64,000 nucleotides of DNA from Neobacillus rhizosphaerae (GTDB lineage Bacteria > Bacillota > Bacilli > Bacillales > Cytobacillaceae), in contig NZ_CALBWS010000008.1 in the NCBI RefSeq assembly GCF_937468385.1, forward strand, positions 82,015 through 146,014. The letters run 5' to 3'. Both the position numbers and the translations under genes were made by a program. The notes beneath the pieces were generated by a model, which worked only from the letters and a program-made list of their open reading frames with translations, was not told the origin of the DNA and did no database searches. Positions 34,266-43,855 of this stretch are shown piece after piece (position 1 is the stretch's first letter; the number at the start of each line of letters is the position of its first letter).

Positions 34266-34778
34266 ATGAAAAAATCATGTAAATCAACACAGGGACTTTT
34301 AATAAGTACTGTTTTTTCCGCTTTGGATATAAAATATCCATCTTTATATAATCATTTCACTAATGTGGATGATCTCAAAATAAAAATGACGGTATACCTT
34401 TTAACTAACTTAAATGCGAAATTAATGCAAAGATTAATTGGCAAAAGTGGTGAACATGCTATTAGAGAGTTTGCCTATGTTTATCGAGACTTTGCTTTTG
34501 AAAACGAGACTGCTTATGAGCTTTTTATGAATATTCAAAGTACAGAAGATGAGGAAGTAAAGCGTTTAGCGAAAGAAACTGCCGGTATTATTCATCAGGT
34601 TTTAGATTTTTATATCAAAGATGAAACGCAAGTGATTCATAAAAGTCGAGCATTAAGGAGTTTATTACATGGTTTTGTCTCATTGAATTTCCTTGGATTT
34701 TTCCAGAATCCAGTAAATTTAGAAGACAGCTTTCAATCGATGATCGATGATTTTATTTTGTCCGTTTCAAGAAAATAG
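34266..34778 (+). pseudogene. TetR-family regulator with eroded DNA-binding N-terminus
   Basis: Downstream of the recognition helix ALDIKYPSLYNHFTNVDDLK the protein is a normal TetR regulator with a WHG/TetR_C_33-like C-domain (REFAYVYRDFAFENETAYEL, LRSLLHGFVSLNFLGFF). Upstream, only about 18 residues separate ATG 34266 from that helix and they do not resemble helix 1 of the family. The frame further back (to 34233) runs through the GTTGAA repeat, and no ribosome site is visible. The gene probably lost its true 5' end when the repeat junction formed. The product may still fold but is unlikely to bind DNA normally. Confidence 0.6.
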
Positions 34779-34847
34779 ACAAAGGTACTCTCAATGACAA
34801 ATTTATTTAGTGCATACAAACCAAGGATATGATGTAAAAAAAGGGAG

Positions 34848-35618
34848 GTGGCGGTAAGGCTCTCTGAGCTTTATAATGAAATGAAAATTGCGAAAGGTAT
34901 AGAAACAATCGAATTGGTTATGAACATGATGGGGCAGCAAAGTGTGATTCATCCGACGCTAATTTGGGATGACAACGAAGTCATCTTAGTTGACACTGGA
35001 ATTCCTGGTCAACTTGGAGAGATTCGCGAAGCAATCGAGAAGGCCGGGGTGTCATTTAACAAGCTGACCAAAGTGATTCTTACACACCAGGACATCGACC
35101 ATATTGGCAGTCTTCCAGAAATTCTAAAGGCTGCTGATCATAAAATTGAAGTCCTTGCCCATGAAGAAGACAAGCCCTATATCGAAGGTGAAAAACCCTC
35201 AATTAAGATGAACCCAGAACGGGTAGCTAAAATGTTGGAATCTCTTCCGGAGGAACAGCGTCAGAAAATAAAAACTCTGTTTGGCACACCATTAACTGCA
35301 AAAGTGGATAAAACCATTAGTGACGGGGAAGTATTGCCTTTCTGTGGAGGAATCACCGTTATCTTTACCCCAGGACACACTCCTGGCCACATCAGTTTGT
35401 ATCATCATCAAAGCAAGACACTAATCACAGGGGATGCTCTTGTGGCAGCAAATGGAATCCTCATGGGTCCTAATCCACATGCGACACCCGATATGGAGAC
35501 GGCCCTACAGTCGATTAAGAAATTTACGAACTACGATATTAAAACAGTGATTTGTTACCATGGTGGCGTGATCAAAGAAAATGCCAATCAACAACTTTTA
35601 GTTTTAGCTAATTCCTAG
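34848..35618 (+). CDS. MBL-fold metallo-hydrolase
   Basis: A 256-residue metallo-beta-lactamase-fold protein. The zinc motif is THQDIDHIGS (HxxxDH type with Gln in place of the first His of HxHxDH); further ligands are in FTPGHTPGHISLYH, TGDALVA and CYHGG. GTG 34848 follows GGGAG very closely; ATG 34881 (MKIAKGIE), where many homologues begin, is an alternative. It is a cytosolic hydrolase of unknown substrate, located after the eroded TetR gene, which may once have controlled it. Confidence 0.85.
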   Translation: MAVRLSELYNEMKIAKGIETIELVMNMMGQQSVIHPTLIWDDNEVILVDTGIPGQLGEIREAIEKAGVSFNKLTKVILTHQDIDHIGSLPEILKAADHKIEVLAHEEDKPYIEGEKPSIKMNPERVAKMLESLPEEQRQKIKTLFGTPLTAKVDKTISDGEVLPFCGGITVIFTPGHTPGHISLYHHQSKTLITGDALVAANGILMGPNPHATPDMETALQSIKKFTNYDIKTVICYHGGVIKENANQQLLVLANS

Positions 35619-35648
35619 TAATCAGCCAATTACATCCTTAGTGTACGA

Positions 35649-35674
35649 GGGCACCTGTAAAGGTGTTCTTTTTT
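35649..35674 (+). terminator. Rho-independent terminator
   Basis: GGGCACCT and AGGTGTTC pair around GTAA and are followed by six Ts. Confidence 0.85.
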
Positions 35675-35686
35675 CCCCACCACCAT

Positions 35687-36196
35687 TTACTGAGAATACA
35701 GTTCTAATATTTTTTGTATGGGTAAATTATTCGAAGTACTCAAATCAACAAAATAGGGTAACTGCCATTTTTGAGTTGTTATCGCTTGTTTACTAGTTGG
35801 ATTATCCCAACTAGGATAAATCCTTATTGCCATTTTCCCTTTTGTAGTACTCGTTTTAAGGATATTTCGTTTGGCAAGAATTTCTTTCGGAAAAATAAAT
35901 TGCCCAAACTGATTATTACTCATAGAGGTATTGATAACCAATAACTCAGGAGCCTTTTCATATGAAAAGGGCTGATTTTTATTATTTTCGTTTTTTTCCC
36001 AAAAGGCAACAAACTGCCCCACTTTATTAGGTGTTATTTTTGCGACTCTAAATCGAACTGATCTAGAGTTTAATTGAAATGTTCCAGCACCGTAATCCGA
36101 ATTTTGATTTTCTTCTTGAATTGATTTTAAAGTTAAATGATTCGGTTCATAAACTATTTTGTTTACATGAGTTAACGCTCTATAAAATTTATTCAC
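35687..36196 (-). CDS. MepB-family protein
   Basis: A 169-residue MepB-like protein: YEPNHLTLKSIQEENQNSDYGAGTFQLN, VRFRVAKITPNKVGQFVAFW, ELLVINTSMSNNQFGQFIFP, KMAIRIYPSWDNPTSKQA and QKWQLPYFVD. MepB is known from the S. aureus mepRAB multidrug locus, but its biochemical function is not established. The gene lies 4 bases after the MerR-type gene on the same strand, so the two probably form an operon downstream of an MFS exporter. This matches a drug-response locus. Confidence 0.85.
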   Translation of the reverse strand: MNKFYRALTHVNKIVYEPNHLTLKSIQEENQNSDYGAGTFQLNSRSVRFRVAKITPNKVGQFVAFWEKNENNKNQPFSYEKAPELLVINTSMSNNQFGQFIFPKEILAKRNILKTSTTKGKMAIRIYPSWDNPTSKQAITTQKWQLPYFVDLSTSNNLPIQKILELYSQ

Positions 36197-36200
36197 TTCT

Positions 36201-37070
36201 CTACTCCTTATTCAACTTTCCTTTGTTCGTAGCTTCTGTCACGCGCATTCTCATTTCAATCAGAAATTCTTCTTGTTGATTCGGAGAATTATGAACGTAA
36301 ATTAAGGACTCATATATATCACTGATAACCGTTAATTGATGGACCGCAACATAATTAATTAGTTTTTGTAAGTTTAGAAAGTAATCTTCGGTTGATAAGC
36401 TGTTAAACGTAATACATACGTATTTACCTTGTGGAATTTTTGCGACTTCCGTATCTTGCTTAAGTAATGAAATCTGTTTATTTGATAAAACAGGTGTAAA
36501 TAAATATTGATAAGTAACTTCATCAATATGTGAATAAGGCTGATAGGAGAAAATGGCACCATAACCATTGTTTCTAAATCCTTCAGTTGACGCAGCAAAT
36601 TTCTTCAATTTACTGTAAGAAGCATGTAAAATATTTTTCGGATCAATTCCTTCTGCCTTTGTCTGGATAATTTGTATTTCTTCTTCATACGAAAGAAACA
36701 CTTCACCAAGTGCAGGATATTCTTTCTGTCTTTGCAACCCCTTTTTAGCATTCGCAATAATTTGTTCGATTTCTAATAAAAAATTGATTTTTTTCCTTAC
36801 ATTTTTTTCTTGTACCGTTAAAAAGGCGAAAAAATCATCTCTCTTTAATCCTTGTACTTTTTTCATTTCTTCTAATGGTGTACCAATATATTTTAGTGAT
36901 TTGATTAGATCCAGAAGGTAAATTTGAGAGTCTTTATAATAACGATAGTTAGTATCCGGATCGATATAAGCAGGTTTAAATAAGTTGATTTTATCGTAAT
37001 AACGCAGGGCCTTAATCGAGATATTCACTAGTTTTGAGACTTCACCGGTTGTGTAAAGCTTTTCCTTCAT
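36201..37070 (-). CDS. MerR-family multidrug-type regulator
   Basis: A 289-residue MerR protein from ATG 37070, with TAAGGAAG upstream. The N-terminal HTH reads YTTGEVSKLVNISIKALRYYDKINLF then DTNYRYYKDSQIYLLDLIKSLKYIGTPLEEMK. A coiled coil and a C-terminal GyrI/BmrR-like effector domain follow (GAIFSYQPYSHIDEVTYQYLF, YVCITFNSLS). This is the BmrR/BltR architecture, which senses hydrophobic drugs. It is downstream of an MFS exporter, with a hairpin between them, and upstream of mepB. Control of the exporter is likely but not shown. Confidence 0.88.
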   Translation of the reverse strand: MKEKLYTTGEVSKLVNISIKALRYYDKINLFKPAYIDPDTNYRYYKDSQIYLLDLIKSLKYIGTPLEEMKKVQGLKRDDFFAFLTVQEKNVRKKINFLLEIEQIIANAKKGLQRQKEYPALGEVFLSYEEEIQIIQTKAEGIDPKNILHASYSKLKKFAASTEGFRNNGYGAIFSYQPYSHIDEVTYQYLFTPVLSNKQISLLKQDTEVAKIPQGKYVCITFNSLSTEDYFLNLQKLINYVAVHQLTVISDIYESLIYVHNSPNQQEEFLIEMRMRVTEATNKGKLNKE

Positions 37071-37103
37071 TTCTATCACTTCCTTACTCTAAGTATAGCA
37101 AAG

Positions 37104-37141
37104 AAGCGTATTCTTTTCGGTAAACAAAGAATACGCTTTTT
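37104..37141 (-). terminator. Hairpin between MFS and MerR genes
   Basis: AAGCGTATTCTTT and AAAGAATACGCTT form a perfect 13-base stem. The leftward U-tract is weak (CTTCTTT), so it may be an attenuator that lets some transcript reach the merR gene. Confidence 0.55.
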
Positions 37142-37147
37142 GATTAC

Positions 37148-38311
37148 TTATGCAGGACGATATGCTGGCTCTTTCCAAGCAAGGGTTAACCCAATACCAA
37201 CTGCTAATAAGACTGTTGCAAAATAAAACGGATAGTTTAAATCGATATCGAATAAAATCCCGCCAATAATTGGTCCAATTACATTACCGATACTTGTAAA
37301 CATCGAATTCATACCGCCAACAAATCCTTGTTCATTGCCAGCAATTTTTGATAAATACGTTGTTAAAGCTGGTCGTATTAAATCAAATCCGAGAAATACT
37401 GTTATGGTAACAAGTAAAATAGTAAAGTATGTGTTCACGAATGTTATTAAAAATACAAGGATCGTCGAGAGAATTAGGCTATAACGAATTAAACGAATTT
37501 CACCCCACCATTTAGTAAAGTTATCAAATAATGCAACTTGAACAATCGCACCTATAATGCCTCCGCCTGATATCATGATGGCAATATCCTTCGATGTAAA
37601 GCCAAATTTATGATCGACAAATAGTGCGAATAACGATTCAAAGGCTGCTAAACCAAACTGTGAGATTAAAATAATCATAAAGGATATAAAATACATCGGT
37701 GCAAAAATACGTTTAATCCCTGGTTTTTGCCCGGTTACTTCTCCATTTCCAGGATTTCGTTCTGGCTCACGAAGTGCGATAATAGATAAAATGGCCGCGA
37801 ATAATCCTAAGCCTGCTGCAAAGAAGAACGGTAAACGAGAACCAATCTCTGCTAAAAAACCGCCAATACCAGGGCCAATAATGAAACCTGTTGAAATAGC
37901 TGCCGACATATATCCCAGCGCTTTTGCCCGTGTATCAACCGTTGTAACATCTGCAATAAATGCTGTTACAGCTGGCATCACGAAGGCTGCACTGACACCG
38001 CCGAGCATACGAGAAATAAAAAGAACCTCAACTGTTTTTCCGATTCCGAATAAAAACTCTGAAATACTAAAAATTATTAGACCATTAATGATCATTCTTT
38101 TTCGCCCAAATCGGTCTGCCCAACGGCCCGCAATTGGTGACACAATTAACTGTGTGACAGCGAAAGCAGCAACCATATAGCCGACAACTGATCCAGATAA
38201 ATTTAACTCATTCATGATTGTAGGAGTAACTGGAATAACAAGGCCAATTCCTAAAAAGGCAATGAATAGATTCATTAATACTATAGCTAACGTCATTTTT
38301 TGTTTTTGCAT
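37148..38311 (-). CDS. MFS multidrug efflux transporter
   Basis: A 387-residue major-facilitator protein with about 12 TM helices. Motif A reads GRWADRFGRKRMI, the motif C-like segment is IGPGIGGFLAEIG, and a second-half repeat GPIIGGILFDI is present. The N-terminal LMNLFIAFLGIGLVIPVTPTIM is the NorA/Blt/YfkF-type DHA1 signature. It should export drugs by proton antiport at the membrane. AAAGGAGTAG lies upstream of ATG 38311. The adjacent BmrR-like regulator and MepB fit a drug-inducible export locus. Confidence 0.88.
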   Translation of the reverse strand: MQKQKMTLAIVLMNLFIAFLGIGLVIPVTPTIMNELNLSGSVVGYMVAAFAVTQLIVSPIAGRWADRFGRKRMIINGLIIFSISEFLFGIGKTVEVLFISRMLGGVSAAFVMPAVTAFIADVTTVDTRAKALGYMSAAISTGFIIGPGIGGFLAEIGSRLPFFFAAGLGLFAAILSIIALREPERNPGNGEVTGQKPGIKRIFAPMYFISFMIILISQFGLAAFESLFALFVDHKFGFTSKDIAIMISGGGIIGAIVQVALFDNFTKWWGEIRLIRYSLILSTILVFLITFVNTYFTILLVTITVFLGFDLIRPALTTYLSKIAGNEQGFVGGMNSMFTSIGNVIGPIIGGILFDIDLNYPFYFATVLLAVGIGLTLAWKEPAYRPA

Positions 38312-38811
38312 ATTGTTCTACTCCTTTAAAAAAACCTTACAAAACATAATGTAAATCCTCCCCTAAGGGGAGAGTCAACGAATTTATTGTCCTTTTCTAT
38401 CGTTTTGTCCTGAATCCACCCTTTTTTAGCGCATAACTGAAATAATATGTTTTATTTCCTTCTTCTATCACTAACTTGCCCCTACAGTACAATAAAAACA
38501 ACAAAATCCTGCATGATCAATACAGGATTTTGAGCATTTACGACATCGCTTGTTAACAGTTCAACCCATTTAATATCATTTGTGTCTTTAGAATATAACC
38601 TAGATTTCCTTTTTTGACCCCGTTTAGGAATACTTCCTTACCTTCTAATATTTCTCTAGGTTTTCATATCCCGTAACGCTAGTTTCGAATCAATAGAATC
38701 TACCTTCACTCAATATCATTTCAATTTCGCTTTAAATGTAATTTCATGTTCATCTTCTATTCACATAACGATTATAAACTAAGGATGTCAAAAGACATTG
38801 GAGGAATTAAG
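38312..38811. other. Gap between divergent MFS and HrtB-like genes
   Basis: This 500-base gap holds the MFS promoter side, a hairpin near 38502 and AT-rich DNA with no coding signal. A leftward stretch at 38560-38660 has interrupted frames that might be old gene debris, but no family was recognised. Confidence 0.35.
38502..38532. terminator. Isolated hairpin
   Basis: CAAAATCCTG and CAGGATTTTG form a perfect 10-base stem. No adjacent gene clearly uses it. Confidence 0.4.
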
Positions 38812-39843
38812 ATGAACATAGCATGGAAAGAAATTAAAAAAAATAAAGTAAGGTTTATGATCTTAGGTTCAATCGTTTTTCTTGTTAGTTTATTAACATT
38901 TATTATATCTGGTTTGGCAAATGGATTATCACAGGACAATGCTGCTTTAATTAAAGATTTACCCAACGGACAATTTTATATGTCGAAAGATGCAAACGAA
39001 ACCTATAATATGTCAAGAATAGATAGCAGTATTCAAGATAAAATGTTAAGCAAACAGAAAGATGCTGTAGCATTTTCAATTCAAATGGGATTTTTGAATG
39101 ATCGTGCTGGTAAGCAACAAAGCGTCGCCTTTGTTACATCGACCGATTCAAGTTTGTTTAAAAATGTTAAAAAAGGGGAAATCGTACTAGATCGATCTAT
39201 GGAAGATAAGGGTATAAAAATTGGAGATACCTTAACGAATAATCAGTACAGTGGCAAGTTTATCGTAAAAGGTTTTGTGGACCAGCGTAAATTCAGCCAT
39301 GCACCTGTCGCTTATATTAATATGGATGCCTACAAAGAAATTTACCGGGTCAATGAAATGCAATTGATTTTCGTACCGGGAGGAGATTCAACTCAAGTCG
39401 CTGGCTTACAATCATTTTCGAATAATCAGTTCCTTAATACAATTGCGAGTTATAAAGCAGAACAGATGTCCCTAAATATGATTGTTTGGTTTTTGGTTAT
39501 CATTAGTGGAATGTTGTTTGCAATCTTTTTCTATATGATGAACGTTCAAAAAATTGGTTTATACGGTATTCTCAAAGCAATCGGTGTAAAAACAAGTGCC
39601 TTGTTTAAAATGATGTGGACACAAATGTTGTTTATTACCGTTATTGCTCTTGTTTTATCAGTTTCACTCAGTCAAGTTTTTAATATGATTGCACCTAAAG
39701 GAATGCCTTTTAGCTTAACTACTGATACAACAGTACAATTATCGATAGTCTTCTTAATTATAGGTTTTATTGGAGCTACACTATCAGGTATTCAAATAAA
39801 AAAAGTCGAACCATTACAAGCAATACAACAAGGAGAGATTTAA
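38812..39843 (+). CDS. HrtB-like FtsX-family ABC permease
   Basis: A 343-residue four-TM permease; GGAGG lies 8 nt before ATG 38812. TM1 (MILGSIVFLVSLLTFIISG) is followed by a long extracellular domain (about 45-225) and three C-terminal TM helices, ending with the FtsX-type coupling segment IKKVEPLQAIQQGE. Blocks SYKAEQMSLNMIVW, KIGLYGILKAIG and GMPFSLTTD closely resemble S. aureus HrtB, the heme-stress exporter permease. The ATPase gene starts one base after this stop. Export of heme or another toxic amphiphile is inferred by similarity; no HssRS-like two-component pair is nearby. Confidence 0.82.
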   Translation: MNIAWKEIKKNKVRFMILGSIVFLVSLLTFIISGLANGLSQDNAALIKDLPNGQFYMSKDANETYNMSRIDSSIQDKMLSKQKDAVAFSIQMGFLNDRAGKQQSVAFVTSTDSSLFKNVKKGEIVLDRSMEDKGIKIGDTLTNNQYSGKFIVKGFVDQRKFSHAPVAYINMDAYKEIYRVNEMQLIFVPGGDSTQVAGLQSFSNNQFLNTIASYKAEQMSLNMIVWFLVIISGMLFAIFFYMMNVQKIGLYGILKAIGVKTSALFKMMWTQMLFITVIALVLSVSLSQVFNMIAPKGMPFSLTTDTTVQLSIVFLIIGFIGATLSGIQIKKVEPLQAIQQGEI

Positions 39844-39844
39844 T

Positions 39845-40531
39845 ATGGCAATATTTACAATAGATGAAGTTAGAAAAACATTTACTAATGGTGAAGTGAA
39901 GGAAGAAATACTAAAAGGAATTAATCTTTCCCTTAGAGAAGGAGAGATAACAGCATTAGTGGGTGCATCAGGATCTGGTAAAAGTACACTCCTTACAATA
40001 GCAGCAGGACTTCAACCCGCATCAGATGGCAAAGTAATATTCGAAGGAACAAATATGATTAATATGAGTTCAGAACAAGTACGGAAAGTACGAGCAAGTA
40101 AATTTGGTTTCGTCTTTCAATTTGCGCATCTTGTTCCTTTTCTCACAGTAGAAGAGCAACTGATGCTCATGCTGGATGTATCTGAATCTAAACTAAAGAA
40201 ACACGAACAGAAAAAAGAAGTTGACAAAATACTAAAATTAGTTGAAATGGACCATCGAAAAAATGCTTATCCTTCTTCATTATCTGGCGGGGAAAAGCAG
40301 CGGGTTGCAATTGCTCGTGCGATTATCCATAAACCAAAAGTTCTCTTTGCGGATGAACCAACTGCAAGTTTAGATTCAAAAAGGTCTAAAGATGTTATGA
40401 TGTTAATCCGAAATTTAACGAAAACGCTAAACATCACTACCTTAATGGTTACACATGATGAAGAAATGCTTTCTTATGTTGACTCTATCATTAAAATGAG
40501 CGATGGACAGGTTCTGCAAAATGCAGTTTAA
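39845..40531 (+). CDS. HrtA-like ABC transporter ATPase
   Basis: A 228-residue MacB/LolD-type ATPase: Walker A GASGSGKS, Q-loop FVFQFAHLVPF, signature LSGGEKQRVAIARA, Walker B VLFADEPTASLD and switch TLMVTHD. The LVPFLTVEEQL segment resembles HrtA. It follows the HrtB-like permease with a one-base gap and ATG 39845 is preceded by AAGGAGAG inside the permease 3' end, so the two are coupled. Together they form an efflux-type ABC transporter. Confidence 0.85.
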   Translation: MAIFTIDEVRKTFTNGEVKEEILKGINLSLREGEITALVGASGSGKSTLLTIAAGLQPASDGKVIFEGTNMINMSSEQVRKVRASKFGFVFQFAHLVPFLTVEEQLMLMLDVSESKLKKHEQKKEVDKILKLVEMDHRKNAYPSSLSGGEKQRVAIARAIIHKPKVLFADEPTASLDSKRSKDVMMLIRNLTKTLNITTLMVTHDEEMLSYVDSIIKMSDGQVLQNAV

Positions 40532-40851
40532 ATTCTATCAGTCATAACAGCAAATTTTTACGAAAAGATTCAATCATTACAGCAGAAAAAATTAACTTTG
40601 AACAGTTGCCAATGTACCCTGGTCATTTCATTCCATTTGAAGAATTTTTAATAATAAAAGAAGGACGTTTTAAGACCTATTGTCTTATGAACGTCCTTTT
40701 TTCGGCAATATACTATCGAATGATGTCCCTTTAGAAGGTTCACTCTCTCAAGCTTATAGAGATGAGTCAAACCCACCTACACAATGTATACTATTTCCAG
40801 TTGATTATGAAGAGGATAGCCATTAAGGCTAAAGTTTCCATTAGTTATTAA
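40532..40851. other. Gap with terminator and short orphan coding-like pieces
   Basis: This 320-base gap has a strong terminator and two short coding-like rightward stretches without starts: INFEQLPMYPGHFIPFEEFL (about 40591-40650) and SLSQAYRDESNPPTQCILFP (about 40742-40800, ending in a stop at 40826). They look like debris of unidentified genes. Confidence 0.35.
40661..40702 (+). terminator. Rho-independent terminator of the HrtBA-like operon
   Basis: AAGGACGTT and AACGTCCTT with an inner TAAGAC/GTCTTA stem, followed by a six-T run. Confidence 0.85.
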
Positions 40852-43113
40852 TCATTCTTCCGACCAATCGTCAATTAGAATTTGTGTGTCATGATTTAGC
40901 AGACTCTTGGATTGGTCAGACACAAATTTATCCATAGCATTATTATTCAAGTGATTTATGAAATCTTTCATATGTTTAACAGCTTGCTTTTCTTGACCTT
41001 GATTTTTGAACTGCTCCGCCTGTTCTAATTTATTTCTCAATTGATTATAAAGTGGATTTTTCACATCACCTGTCTCCAGGTAATAGTCTAGCAAATCGCG
41101 TATCACTTTAATGCTTACTGCTTGCCCGCCATTGGAACCTCCTCCATTCTCATTTCCATATGTCAATGTCAATCTTGGTTTATAATTTGGATCAGCCTGA
41201 CGACTTGTTCCATATTTTACAAAAGTATCTCCAGAAGAACTAACATTGGAAAAGATCCTTAGACTCAATTTACCATCTGAATCATATGCTTTTTTTACAT
41301 ATTCGCTTATATCAATCATCAGCCCATTTTTAATTGGAGTCCATGTTTCTATTATTTCCCCAGTTTTTTGGGGCTTGTTTTTAAATGTAAGATTTTCTTG
41401 AGACCATGAATTATCGTCTACCAATTCAATAGAATTTGTTATATTTTTAGGTTCTACTAAGCTTCCCACTTCTACTACAGGAAGGTAAAGCATTGCTGAT
41501 TTAGGATAGTTTTCTATTTCAGATAAATCAAATTTTAGATAACCTTCTCGGGAATAAGAGGAAGCTTCGCCTCCATCATTTTTCACTTCCATTACGTCTG
41601 TTGGATAATAGGAAATGTTAGCGTTACTTCCGCCGCGAACATATGTACTTTCGCTTGCAAAAACATATTCCTGATTTTTTTCAATACCTGGTAAATCCTT
41701 ATGTGGAAATTCTACAGGCTTGTTAGAAAATTTCACACCTACTTTTTTATTTAACCAAAGCGTCATATAAGCAGAGCCCATTCTTGTTGATATTGCTTCC
41801 TCATTTCCTAAATAGGTAAATTCATTTGGCTCATACGTATGACCATCTTCATGGCGGTTTTGTTGTTCTAAAACTTTATTTGTATGCAATTCTGCCCATT
41901 TTTTCGCATCTTTATCATATCCATATACGTAAGCAGAAATATCAATATTGGCAAATACATCATATAATCCCTTGCCCCAGTCCGAACCTTGAGGATAATA
42001 TATTTCGCCAGAATCTTTTATATAAATTGTTCCACCAGGTGCATCATACGGTGGAGATGTAAAGGTTGCATCAGTTAATCCACTATAAAGATTGTCCAAA
42101 TTGTATTTTGCAGCTAGTGGAAGTTTTTCGCCAACTAGGCTATTAACAATCGAGCTGTTTACTCCGGTTGCCGCTGCATTATAGGCTGGATGGATACGAT
42201 TATGATTGATGACTGTTCCATCGCTATTGACATTATATCCATAAACCCAGTCTTTTGCTTTTCTTCCATGTATGATTTCATCACTTTCATTCATCTCTGG
42301 AGTAGAGAAGGAAGCTAACTGATATTCGATCATACGGTAATACCACTCATCTGCATGTTCATGTCGTGGTAACATATGAGAAGCCAGATTCAATAATTCG
42401 GAGTTCCAACTATCTTCTTCAATTTTTGAATCTCCTGGGTATAATTCTTTTCCGTTTGTAAGTTTCCAATAATCAGCATTTTTATTGATAAAACGATCTG
42501 CTTCATGAGTAATCATGTTTAGTATCAATTTTTTTTGTTCCTCATTCAGATCGTCCCAAAATAGCCATGCTGCGTACCCTGCATAATATGCCCAATGAGC
42601 TGCCTGCCAATCATCTCCCCAAGGCTTATAATTACCGCCATTGGATTTATGGGCATATGCAACAGAAGTTGATAATTTGATTACGTAATTTTTTGCCTCT
42701 TCTTCACTTACTCCAGTATAACTTTCATCATAAGCACCTGTTTTAAGTGAAACAGCCAGCCCAAATGCCTGAGCTGCCGGGAAACGATAAATATATTCAT
42801 TGACATTATTCAAAGATGAACCGGCAGCTTTGTAAAGATTGTAATACTCTTGGTCTTCTTGCGTATCAAGGTGTTTTTTATCCTTATACCATCCGTTTAA
42901 AGCGTATTTATTCGCATTTAAAAGTGTTTTTTTCACTGTCAACATCAAATCATCTTCTTTAATTTTCTTGTCAAATTTATCAAAATCAACATTTGCCACA
43001 TAGTCGTTATTGTATTTATTTTCTTCTGCTTTCACATTAAGAATCTTTGATGGAATGAAAATACATTGCAATAACATAACAGTACTTAAAAGCAAAACAA
43101 TTGTCTTTTTCAT
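40852..43113 (-). CDS. Large secreted protein with CBM96-type module
   Basis: A 753-residue exported protein. ATG 43113 is preferred because AAAGGAG lies 10 nt upstream (an ATG at 43122 is too close to it). Signal peptide residues 1-30. The N-terminal 450 or so residues are aromatic-rich and mostly helical (FPAAQAFGLAVSLKTG, WGDDWQAAHWAYYAGYAAWL, NSELLNLASHMLPRHEHADE), suggesting an alpha/alpha-toroid polysaccharide lyase or glycosidase fold; I do not recognise the family. Residues about 490-660 read as a CBM96/DNRLRE module (STYVRGGSNANISYYP, GYLKFDLSEIENYPKS, DTFVKYGTSRQADPNYKPRL). A Gly/Asn linker and a helical C-terminal domain follow. Probable role: extracellular glycan binding and breakdown. 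Confidence 0.7.
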   Translation of the reverse strand: MKKTIVLLLSTVMLLQCIFIPSKILNVKAEENKYNNDYVANVDFDKFDKKIKEDDLMLTVKKTLLNANKYALNGWYKDKKHLDTQEDQEYYNLYKAAGSSLNNVNEYIYRFPAAQAFGLAVSLKTGAYDESYTGVSEEEAKNYVIKLSTSVAYAHKSNGGNYKPWGDDWQAAHWAYYAGYAAWLFWDDLNEEQKKLILNMITHEADRFINKNADYWKLTNGKELYPGDSKIEEDSWNSELLNLASHMLPRHEHADEWYYRMIEYQLASFSTPEMNESDEIIHGRKAKDWVYGYNVNSDGTVINHNRIHPAYNAAATGVNSSIVNSLVGEKLPLAAKYNLDNLYSGLTDATFTSPPYDAPGGTIYIKDSGEIYYPQGSDWGKGLYDVFANIDISAYVYGYDKDAKKWAELHTNKVLEQQNRHEDGHTYEPNEFTYLGNEEAISTRMGSAYMTLWLNKKVGVKFSNKPVEFPHKDLPGIEKNQEYVFASESTYVRGGSNANISYYPTDVMEVKNDGGEASSYSREGYLKFDLSEIENYPKSAMLYLPVVEVGSLVEPKNITNSIELVDDNSWSQENLTFKNKPQKTGEIIETWTPIKNGLMIDISEYVKKAYDSDGKLSLRIFSNVSSSGDTFVKYGTSRQADPNYKPRLTLTYGNENGGGSNGGQAVSIKVIRDLLDYYLETGDVKNPLYNQLRNKLEQAEQFKNQGQEKQAVKHMKDFINHLNNNAMDKFVSDQSKSLLNHDTQILIDDWSEE

Positions 43114-43351
43114 AAATTTCATACTCCTTTTGTACATAAGTTTTTTAATGATATTAAAGTGAACTGCCTTCAATAACAAATGAATTCCATTATTTATTAT
43201 GGATTAGTAAAATCCGAAATAAATTTAATAGCGTTTTTTTGACCGATTCATTCTCTCTTTCCTCCTTTAAAAGATTATTACAATTTATGTATTTCCAATA
43301 CACCAATGTATTGATATATTGATATATTGTTATAACAATATAATCCAAAAT

Positions 43352-43377
43352 TTAAATCCTGTGTCGACAGGATTTAA
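43352..43377. promoter_or_regulatory. Perfect inverted repeat upstream of the secreted protein gene
   Basis: TTAAATCCTG and CAGGATTTAA face each other across TGTCGA. There is no U-tract, and it lies about 240 bases upstream of the start at 43113. This looks more like an operator or a protein-binding palindrome than a terminator. Confidence 0.4.
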
Positions 43378-43644
43378 CGAATATCCAAAATAACAATTAT
43401 AGTTCTCGGGGTATTTCTATCCTAAGATGAACTACACCTGTAAATAAATCTATGGTTATTCTATTATTTATCATTTTTCATATGATGAAGATTTTTTTTA
43501 CTCCTATTTTTAAAATATCAAAAATAGGTGAAAATCTATCCGACCATAACTGAATTTCTCCTACATAGATAATTTTATATTGACATTGTTTTCAGAATAT
43601 TCAACAACGTTATTATAATACACTTGACCCTTTATTGCAAGCGG

Positions 43645-43855
43645 TTTCAACTATTCGTTTAATATTTTTCATTATGAATTTTCAACAGATGGTGAAGTAT
43701 CGATCAAAGATGAAAAAGAAGGAAAGTCATTATTTATAGGAACAAAGTCAGGAGATATCGCTGTATCTTATAAAGAAGCTCCCACTTCATTAAAGCTTAC
43801 TACTTACAGTAATTCATGTGATATAACAATTGATTTAGATGGCTTTAATTTATAA
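43645..43855 (+). pseudogene. DUF4097/LiaG-like adhesin fragment
   Basis: A start-less rightward frame reads STDGEVSIKDEKEGKSLFIG, TKSGDIAVSYKEAPTSLKLT and NSCDITIDLDGFNL then stop. The repeated SGDI/GEVSI beta-helix pattern is that of DUF4097 putative adhesins. Only the C-terminal 60 or so residues remain, so this is a gene remnant. Confidence 0.55.
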
